Source: Legionellaceae bacterium (lineage in GTDB: Bacteria > Pseudomonadota > Gammaproteobacteria > Legionellales > Legionellaceae). From it: a DNA stretch of 49,071 bases. Below, one piece after another: positions 43,589 to 49,071 of the stretch. The stretch spans positions 1 to 49,071 of the forward strand of contig JASBUC010000052.1 of NCBI GenBank assembly GCA_030148065.1. Direction: 5' to 3'. The notes under the pieces were generated by a model, which did no database searches, was not told the origin of the DNA, and saw only the letters and a list, made by a program, of their open reading frames with translations. The position numbers were made by a program, and so were the translations under genes. How positions within the stretch are numbered: the stretch's first letter is position 1; each line of letters starts with the position of its first letter.

Positions 43589-45415
43589 ATGTGTGGAATT
43601 GTAGGAGCCGTCTCAAAACGGAATGTGACAGACTTACTAATTGAAGGTCTAAAGCGCTTAGAATACCGAGGGTATGATTCAGCTGGGGTTGCGGTTATAA
43701 AAGCCGAAGGTGAACTTAATCGACGACGAGCGCTTGGTAAGGTAGAAGAGCTTGAAAAGGCTTTAGAAAAAAGCCCCCTAGAAGGCCAGACTGGTGTTGC
43801 CCACACGCGTTGGGCAACGCATGGAAAGCCTTGTGAGGCTAATGCTCACCCGCATTTATCAAGCTCAGAGATTGCGGTGGTGCACAATGGTATCATTGAA
43901 AATTATGCGGCTCTTAAAGCCTCTTTGATTGAACAAGGTTATGCCTTTGAGTCCGACACAGATACGGAAGTCATTGGTCATTTAATTCACTCTCATCTTG
44001 GTGAAAAGAAAGACTTATTGAAGGCTACTGTGGCGGCGATGAGTGAGCTAGAGGGCGCTTTTGCCATCGGAGTCATAGACAGCGACAGACCCGATGAGCT
44101 CATAGCTTATCGCAAGGGCAGTCCTTTGACGGTCGGCATTGGCTTTGAAGAGAATTTTATTGCCTCTGATCCCTTGGCGCTTCATTTATTTGCGAGAGAA
44201 GTCGTCTACATGGAAGAAGGTGATCTCGCTCTTTTAAGCAAAGACCGGGTCACGTTCTACAACGAAGGTTTAGAAGAAGTACAACGAAAGAAAGAGAGCG
44301 CCGACTTTGCCATTGGCAATGCGGATAAAGGTGCTTATCGCCACTTCATGCAAAAAGAAATCTACGATCAGCAAAGTGTGATTGCAGAAACCATTCAAGG
44401 TCGAGTCTCTGAAAAAGGTGTGCTCCTTGAGTGTTTCGGTGAAAAAGCAAGAGAGCTCTTTAGCCAGGTGGAGCACTTACACATTGTGGCCTGTGGGACA
44501 AGCTTTCACGCAGGCTTGGTGGCTAAATATTGGGTAGAGCACTTCTCAAGCTGCACTGTGTCGGTTGAAGTTGCCAGTGAGTACCGTTATCGCTCAATGA
44601 ACGTGCCCAAAAACACCCTGTTTATCACCATTAGTCAGTCAGGCGAAACGGCGGATACGCTTGCAGCACTAAGACTTGCCAAAGAAAAGCCCTACATTGG
44701 CTCACTTGCCATTTGTAATGTGCCAACCAGCACCTTGGTGCGAGAATCATCACTTGTTTTTCTAACTCGTGCAGGCACTGAAATAGGTGTTGCTTCTACC
44801 AAAGCGTTCACCACCCAACTGTGTGCTTTTTACATGCTAGCGCTGTCTCTTCCCAGCGATAAGAGTGGCAAACGCTTGCAAAAAGCGGCCAAAAGCTTGA
44901 TGGAATTACCAGCCTCCATTGAGTCGTTGTTAACCCTTGATGATGAAATTCGCTCATTGTCTGAAGAATTCATTGAAAAAAATAACGCCTTGTTTTTAGG
45001 GCGTGGCACGTCCTTTCCGATTGCCCTAGAGGGGGCGTTGAAGCTAAAAGAAATTTCCTACATCCATGCAGAAGCCTATCCCGCAGGTGAGCTAAAGCAT
45101 GGGCCTCTGGCGTTGGTTGACAGTGAAATGCCGGTGATTGTAGTGGCTCCTTGCGATGATTTACTCGATAAGCTTCGCTCCAACCTACAAGAAGTGCACG
45201 CGCGAGGCGGCAGGTTGTATGTGTTTGCCGATGAGAGCGCCGACATTGAGCTGGGCGCTGATGCTCGAGTCATTCGCTTACCCAAGGTCCCTGCTGAGAT
45301 TGCACCGATTGCCTATACCATCCCTTTGCAACTGTTGGCTTATCATGTGGCGGTGTTAAAGGGCACGGATGTGGACCAGCCTCGTAATCTTGCTAAGTCG
45401 GTTACCGTCGAGTGA
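43589..45415 (+). CDS. glmS: Glutamine-fructose-6-phosphate aminotransferase (isomerizing) GlmS
   Basis: First step of UDP-GlcNAc synthesis: fructose-6-P plus glutamine gives glucosamine-6-P. 608 residues (E. coli 609). The N-terminal glutaminase starts MCGIVGAV with the catalytic Cys after Met removal, and GVAHTRWATHGKP follows near residue 69. Two SIS isomerase domains follow (CGTSFHAGLVAKYW; TISQSGETADTLAAL; GRGTSFPIALEGALKLKEISYIHAEA), and the C-terminus ends PRNLAKSVTVE. GAGGGG precedes ATG 43589. No GlmZ-type or ribozyme element is evident upstream; the gap holds a repeat only. Confidence 0.98.
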   Translation: MCGIVGAVSKRNVTDLLIEGLKRLEYRGYDSAGVAVIKAEGELNRRRALGKVEELEKALEKSPLEGQTGVAHTRWATHGKPCEANAHPHLSSSEIAVVHNGIIENYAALKASLIEQGYAFESDTDTEVIGHLIHSHLGEKKDLLKATVAAMSELEGAFAIGVIDSDRPDELIAYRKGSPLTVGIGFEENFIASDPLALHLFAREVVYMEEGDLALLSKDRVTFYNEGLEEVQRKKESADFAIGNADKGAYRHFMQKEIYDQQSVIAETIQGRVSEKGVLLECFGEKARELFSQVEHLHIVACGTSFHAGLVAKYWVEHFSSCTVSVEVASEYRYRSMNVPKNTLFITISQSGETADTLAALRLAKEKPYIGSLAICNVPTSTLVRESSLVFLTRAGTEIGVASTKAFTTQLCAFYMLALSLPSDKSGKRLQKAAKSLMELPASIESLLTLDDEIRSLSEEFIEKNNALFLGRGTSFPIALEGALKLKEISYIHAEAYPAGELKHGPLALVDSEMPVIVVAPCDDLLDKLRSNLQEVHARGGRLYVFADESADIELGADARVIRLPKVPAEIAPIAYTIPLQLLAYHVAVLKGTDVDQPRNLAKSVTVE

Positions 45416-45443
45416 TGGTTGTGCGTTCATCATAGAGGATTTT

Positions 45444-45472
45444 TTTACAATGTGCTCTGATTTGGGTATAGT
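45444..45472 (+). promoter_or_regulatory. Probable promoter of the 126-aa disordered protein
   Basis: TTTACA (45444-45449), 17-bp spacer, TATAGT (45467-45472), 32 bases before ATG 45505. Confidence 0.5.
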
Positions 45473-45504
45473 TCCACACTTTTTTGAGATAGAAGGGTAA
45501 TTAG

Positions 45505-45885
45505 ATGAGAAAAAGTGTCGATGGGCCTCCTAAGGCAGAAGCAAAGAGCTCTGCTGTGCCTTCTTATCAGCAGATGAAAAAACAGCTGGGAGGGGGCTCT
45601 TCAAAAAAGGTTGAGGAGGGCTTTTACCCAGCTGATCCAGAGGGACCACCTCCTGTAGTGTCATACTATAAAGCGGAGTCCAAAGGAGCTCTGCCATTAG
45701 TTAATAACTGGGTGAGTGATGCAAAAGGCCCAGAGTCTGCTGGGTCTGCCGAACAAAAAAATGATGCCTTTTCTGACAGTGAAGCGGCACAGAGGAGTGA
45801 CTCAGGCTCTTTTAAGAGTGATGGAGAATTCAGTGACAGTGATGACTCCGTAAGTCCCAGACAATCTGGGGCCAGAAGTAGGTAA
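45505..45885 (+). CDS. Small disordered Ser/Asp-rich protein (126 aa)
   Basis: Not recognised. It is low-complexity and probably unfolded: Lys/Pro/Gly-rich first half (GGGSSKK, PEGPPPVVSYY) and a Ser/Asp/Glu-rich second half with SDSEAAQRSDSGSFKSDGE and SDSDDS, ending SPRQSGARSR. The repeated S-D/E clusters look like casein-kinase-2 sites, of interest if the protein reaches a eukaryotic cytosol. It has a good promoter and GAAGGG before ATG 45505. No signal peptide. Could be a small secreted protein; function is not inferable. Confidence 0.65.
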   Translation: MRKSVDGPPKAEAKSSAVPSYQQMKKQLGGGSSKKVEEGFYPADPEGPPPVVSYYKAESKGALPLVNNWVSDAKGPESAGSAEQKNDAFSDSEAAQRSDSGSFKSDGEFSDSDDSVSPRQSGARSR

Positions 45886-45901
45886 TGTCTGCAAGCCCCC
45901 T

Positions 45902-46040
45902 GGGTAAACGCATGAATGTATTTTTAGTGTCCAGTCTAGGCAAAGTTGTGTCGAGGAGCGGAGTTTACGTGCAAGTCAATGAGCACCGCAAAAACAACTT
46001 TAACAACGAATGGACCAAAAAGACGTTCATGCGTTTGCCC
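45902..46040. repeat. Hairpin with diverged CTCAT apex (third member, minus orientation)
   Basis: Outer arms about 45902-45933 and 46011-46040 pair with a few mismatches (GGGTAAACGCATGAA against TTCATGCGTTTGCCC). An inner pair is 45942-45949 with 45994-46001 (8/8). On the minus strand the apex (45984-45952) reads GCTCATTGAC, six bases, GTAAACTCCGCT, matching the layout of the other two apices. It lies between the disordered-protein gene and the convergent 128-aa gene; no convincing CDS is present in 45886-46069. Confidence 0.6.
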
Positions 46041-46069
46041 TGTGCAAGTCCCCGCTTTGACCTACAAGG

Positions 46070-46456
46070 CTATAAATTTTTGTAAGGATCGCACCCCAAA
46101 GATGAGCCATTGCTTTCAGTGTTTCTTTTGGGAGCAGGAACGCCAAAAAATTCAAAAAGTTGGCGGTGAAGGCCATTCATAAAGTTACCTGCTTGTCGCT
46201 TGGTAAGGCTTGCTTTGCTTGCGCCACAAAGGCCTAGGTAGGCGCCTGTTGCGATGGTTAAAGGGAGCAAGGTTGTCAAAATAGCAGCAAGCTTTAAGCT
46301 AGAGGTTTGCTCAGGACAATCTTCTTCCCAGCCTTCTGATTCCCAGTGGTAGTGGGAGAGAGCATCATCCAAGGCAAGAGTGCCCCAAACGTTTACAAAC
46401 AGGCCGGCAAGCCCTCCGCCAACCATCCCGATTTTCTGGCTTACATTAAGTGTCAT
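46070..46456 (-). CDS. Hypothetical small membrane protein (128 aa)
   Basis: Not recognised. Two hydrophobic segments at about 10-30 (IGMVGGGLAGLFVNVWGTLAL) and 55-80 (AAILTTLLPLTIATGAYLGLC), joined by an acidic loop with two Trp, and a basic C-terminal tail. ATG 46456 has GGTGAT 6 bases upstream. It is divergent from the 456-residue membrane protein, with 92 bases between them, and convergent with the apex hairpin. The paired-helix design recalls its larger neighbours, so it may be a reduced member of the same set, but no sequence match is visible. Confidence 0.65.
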   Translation of the reverse strand: MTLNVSQKIGMVGGGLAGLFVNVWGTLALDDALSHYHWESEGWEEDCPEQTSSLKLAAILTTLLPLTIATGAYLGLCGASKASLTKRQAGNFMNGLHRQLFEFFGVPAPKRNTESNGSSLGCDPYKNL

Positions 46457-46548
46457 TGCAGATCACCAAAATTAAGTTAAAGACAGATTGTACAGCCCAA
46501 AAGCATAATTTCAAGATTGAGATGGCGCAATAGTCTAAACTTATCCCT

Positions 46549-47919
46549 ATGAACGATGAAATACATAATGATGAGTCCTCGATTGGCAGGAAGGTGAGTG
46601 AGGCGTCTCTTGCGTCTTTACCAGAAGACCGATTGGAAAAGCCAGATTACTCAAATGCCGAGAAGCTGCTCTACAGTGAAATCATGGCCTCAACCTTTGA
46701 TTCTTTCTGGGTTTTCTCTCTTAATGTAAACAAGGAATCTCAGATAGGCGGGAGCTATCTCACAGTAGAAGACAGAGAGCCAGGCCGTCTTTTTTTTTCT
46801 GCTGCCTTAGCAGGCGCCATTGCATCAGCAATCAGTATTCTTCTCTCCCTTCGTCAGTTAAGAGCTTTAAATAAAAAAAAGCAAGCAGGGCAAGCCTTAG
46901 ATGAGTATGAAAAAGGGCTTAAGAAGAGTTTGCCCATCGAAATTGTTGGCAGCATCAGTTTAAACAGCCTCATTTTTTTAGATGCTTTTCACTCATTAGG
47001 AGTGCATCAAGCGCTTAAGGGGACCTCCCGTTTATTTGTACAAGCGTTGGGCCTTGATTTTGCCAGTAGCCTGTTTGTAGGGATTTGCTTATTAAGAGTC
47101 ATGCTGAGTGTTTATCGTTATGAGAAAGCACAAGATGCCTTGGATGACGAAAAAAGGCATCGTGCCGATTTAATTAGAGAGTGTCTAGGGGAAAAGGCGT
47201 TGGGGTGCTTTAATCGTTTCTCGCCAGAGGCGCAGCATTTAGTGATTAAACACGCCTTGTCTTTGTCAGATGATGAGCCGCCTTTTGAGTTTAAAGAGTT
47301 TATTACTAAATTACGTGCGGCGCTCAATGATCCTCAGAACCACTCAATAAGAAAAACGCTGTTTCAGAGTGAGTTGAGAGTCCATCAATTAGAGGATACG
47401 GCTCAGAAAGAATTGTTAAACGTGGGGCAAAATGTGGTGGCACTTGCCATCATTCTAACGTTTTCTTTTTATCCTCCCTTGACCGCCATTTCAATCGTGA
47501 CCATGGTGTCACTTGCTATCTTGCGTTTGGTCTATGATGTTAACCAACGAATCAATGAAGAGGTCTCGGAGGTAAAATTAAGACAAGGTGCGTGTCATGT
47601 TGAGGAAGGAGGCCTGAATAATGAGGACTCCGCCCCAAGTGTTTGCAAGGAGGCTTTTAGTGAAGCAGAGGAGCAAGGATTTGATGAAGGCTTAGCAGGG
47701 TCCTTTGAGGGCAATGCCGGTTCCTCTACTCATAAAAGCATTTCTTGTGATGATTTATCCTTTCATCGCACTGAACGCTTACAGGGCGATCCGCAGGCCT
47801 TAAGACACTTAAACATTCGAGGGCGTTCACAGAGTGTCGATTCTTTTTTTAATCCGCCAAAGTTCGTTTCAGAGGAGGATGCAGAAGGTGAGAGTGAACA
47901 CCCAAAATCTAAATTTTAA
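46549..47919 (+). CDS. Hypothetical polytopic membrane protein (456 aa)
   Basis: Not recognised. A polar N-terminus of about 80 residues precedes two membrane pairs, at about 84-105 with 127-150, and 165-185 with 290-325. The large helical soluble segment between them (about 190-285) contains DALDDEKRHRADLIREC and HQLEDTAQKELL. The C-terminal 120 residues are acidic and Ser-rich, with a cluster SEEDAEGESEHP near the end, like the Glu-rich tails of Dot/Icm substrates. ATG 46549 is used; the promoter is unclear. Candidate effector or inner-membrane protein. Confidence 0.82.
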   Translation: MNDEIHNDESSIGRKVSEASLASLPEDRLEKPDYSNAEKLLYSEIMASTFDSFWVFSLNVNKESQIGGSYLTVEDREPGRLFFSAALAGAIASAISILLSLRQLRALNKKKQAGQALDEYEKGLKKSLPIEIVGSISLNSLIFLDAFHSLGVHQALKGTSRLFVQALGLDFASSLFVGICLLRVMLSVYRYEKAQDALDDEKRHRADLIRECLGEKALGCFNRFSPEAQHLVIKHALSLSDDEPPFEFKEFITKLRAALNDPQNHSIRKTLFQSELRVHQLEDTAQKELLNVGQNVVALAIILTFSFYPPLTAISIVTMVSLAILRLVYDVNQRINEEVSEVKLRQGACHVEEGGLNNEDSAPSVCKEAFSEAEEQGFDEGLAGSFEGNAGSSTHKSISCDDLSFHRTERLQGDPQALRHLNIRGRSQSVDSFFNPPKFVSEEDAEGESEHPKSKF

Positions 47920-48035
47920 TAGTTAAATGGGTATATTATCTCAATGCAGTTGATAGACGAGCTCATGCTGCGACTCTTCGTCTTTCTTTCTCTATCTGAT
48001 ATGCTTGCAGAACGTTTCTCTCCGACACTGCTTTT

Positions 48036-48944
48036 ATGAATCTTCCTAAAGCCCTTTCTCTGATTGCCGAACACCCAGATTACCAAGTCTTAAAGCGCGT
48101 GCCAGAAAAAATTGCATTGCAGGACTTTAGCCCCCAAGATGGTGTATTTGTTGGTACTATTATTGATCTTGAGACCATGGGCATGGAGCCAAGCACGGAT
48201 GAAATCATTGAAATTGGACTGTTGAGTTTTGCTTTTGAAAAAGACAAAGGGGTGCTTGGCGTATTTGAGACCTATAATGCTCTGAACGATCCAGGGCGCC
48301 CCATCCCTGAAGAGATTGTAAAAATTACCGGCATTTCTGATGAGGATGTTAAAGGAAAGAACATTGATTGGCAAAAAGTCCTGACCATGCTCAATCAATC
48401 TCACTGGGTGATTTGTCATAATTCGGCGTTTGATCGAAACTTTTTAGAGCTGCAAACGCCCGAATCGGTTGCCGAGCGCGTTAAGGCCATGCCTTTTGCC
48501 TGCACCTTGAAAGACATTGCCTGGAAAGAGCACGGCTTTGAGTCGGCAAAGCTTGATTATTTGAACTGGAAACTTGGTTATTTCTATGAGGGGCATCGTG
48601 CGCTCAATGATTGTTATGCCACCTTTAATCTGTTTCAGGCCTTTCCCCTAGGGTTTGAAGAGCTAAAAGTGAATGTGAAGCGAAAAGAGGTGCTACTTTG
48701 CGCAGCCTTCGCACCCTTTGAGAAAAAAGAGCTGCTCAAGGGGCGAAACTATCGTTGGTCGGATGGTTCTGGCGCCCTCCCAAAGTCCTGGTATTGTTAT
48801 GTTCCGAGTGAGTCGCTTGCTAGTGAGCACTCCTGGTTGGATGAAATCATCTATGAGCGTGACGGCATGGCCTCAAAGCTCCCACAAGCAGAGATTAATG
48901 CCAAGACCCGTTATTCATTTAGAAGCCAAGAGTTGGTGGAATAA
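48036..48944 (+). CDS. DEDDh 3'-5' exonuclease (DnaQ/epsilon-like)
   Basis: 302-residue protein with a DnaQ-family exonuclease domain at about residues 38-200. Acidic residues Asp44 and Glu46 are in TIIDLETMG (exo I), Asp133 in HNSAFDRNF (exo II) and His187/Asp192 in GHRALNDC (exo III), making it a DEDDh enzyme. The C-terminal 100 residues contain LLKGRNYRWSDGSGALPKSWY, an accessory motif I associate with stand-alone epsilon-like nucleases. It is not the replicative DnaQ, which is shorter and lacks this tail. Role in DNA or RNA trimming/repair is likely. ATG 48036 is about 100 bases after a TATATT box at 47932. Confidence 0.9.
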   Translation: MNLPKALSLIAEHPDYQVLKRVPEKIALQDFSPQDGVFVGTIIDLETMGMEPSTDEIIEIGLLSFAFEKDKGVLGVFETYNALNDPGRPIPEEIVKITGISDEDVKGKNIDWQKVLTMLNQSHWVICHNSAFDRNFLELQTPESVAERVKAMPFACTLKDIAWKEHGFESAKLDYLNWKLGYFYEGHRALNDCYATFNLFQAFPLGFEELKVNVKRKEVLLCAAFAPFEKKELLKGRNYRWSDGSGALPKSWYCYVPSESLASEHSWLDEIIYERDGMASKLPQAEINAKTRYSFRSQELVE

Positions 48945-49001
48945 CCATTAGGTTTCATAGCCTTTTTTCAGAAATGGCTCGTCGGCCTCCCGCCTCCTAC
49001 T

Positions 49002-49071
49002 CTACGTTCCGCGGCTTGTCCGCGGAATCCATGGTTAAGAATAGTCTGGGTCCCTCGGACAAGCCGAGGGA
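49002..49071. repeat. RPE-like palindromic repeat, copy 2 (cut by window end)
   Basis: Matches 43466-43535 with two substitutions that I can see (T/C in GTGG/GCGG and C/T in TAGCC/TAGTC). The right end continues beyond the window. It follows the exonuclease stop by 57 bases. Confidence 0.75.

Noticed and set aside
45885-46182. Short plus-strand ORFs (66-78 aa) after the disordered protein
   Set aside because: They run through the inverted-repeat hairpin and the 3' part of the minus-strand gene; no ribosome site or protein-like composition.

Overview
The window is about 49 kb of a bacterial chromosome, roughly 45 % GC by eye. Housekeeping genes are gammaproteobacterial: mnmG-rsmG-parA-parB, a full atpIBEFHAGDC operon very close to that of E. 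coli, argR, glmU-glmS. Between them lie genes for large, coiled-coil, multi-membrane-span or eukaryote-like proteins: two protein-kinase-like genes, a Wip-type PPP phosphatase, a membrane-anchored patatin, and a protein with a mitochondrial-presequence-like N-terminus. This mixture, together with many palindromic repeats, suggests an intracellular or host-associated member of the Legionellales (Legionella/Coxiella relatives). That is an inference: no rRNA, tRNA or secretion-system gene is present.

Layout. 1-5.8 kb: partial sterol-desaturase-like gene, a small polar ORF and a 1460-residue coiled-coil protein. 5.9-9.7 kb: two overlapping exonuclease III paralogues, divergent from a GNAT acetyltransferase and a patatin; a 269-bp inverted-repeat element starts inside the patatin stop codon. 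10-12.7 kb: diguanylate cyclase convergent with the presequence-bearing protein. 12.8-17 kb: mnmG-rsmG-parA-parB. 17-20.6 kb: two minus-strand accessory genes (a glycosyltransferase-like/APH-kinase fusion and a coiled-coil protein) placed between parB and the atp operon. 20.7-28.3 kb: atp operon, with repeat-filled gaps at atpE-atpF and atpG-atpD, ending in a clear terminator. 28.4-33.1 kb: membrane proteins, an EamA transporter, and a BPL_N/amidotransferase-like protein. 33.1-34 kb: ArgR operator, inverted-repeat element and argR. 34-41 kb: kinase, divergent degenerate kinase, nitronate monooxygenase, DUF333-like secreted protein, Wip-like phosphatase. 41-45.4 kb: potassium channel, glmU, glmS. 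45.5-49 kb: disordered small protein, two membrane proteins, DEDDh exonuclease, and a palindromic repeat cut by the window end.

How it fits together. The core genes serve tRNA modification, chromosome segregation, energy conversion and UDP-GlcNAc synthesis. The accessory genes are best read as candidate host-acting proteins plus membrane proteins. The most specific regulatory signal is a perfect ARG box that exactly fills the 18-bp spacer of a sigma-70-like promoter in front of an unrecognised polytopic membrane protein, with argR itself about 0.4 kb away. Other points for a second look are the mitochondrial-type presequence, a hairpin family that keeps its apex but changes its arms, the kinase/pseudokinase/phosphatase cluster, and four convergent gene pairs whose 3' ends overlap.
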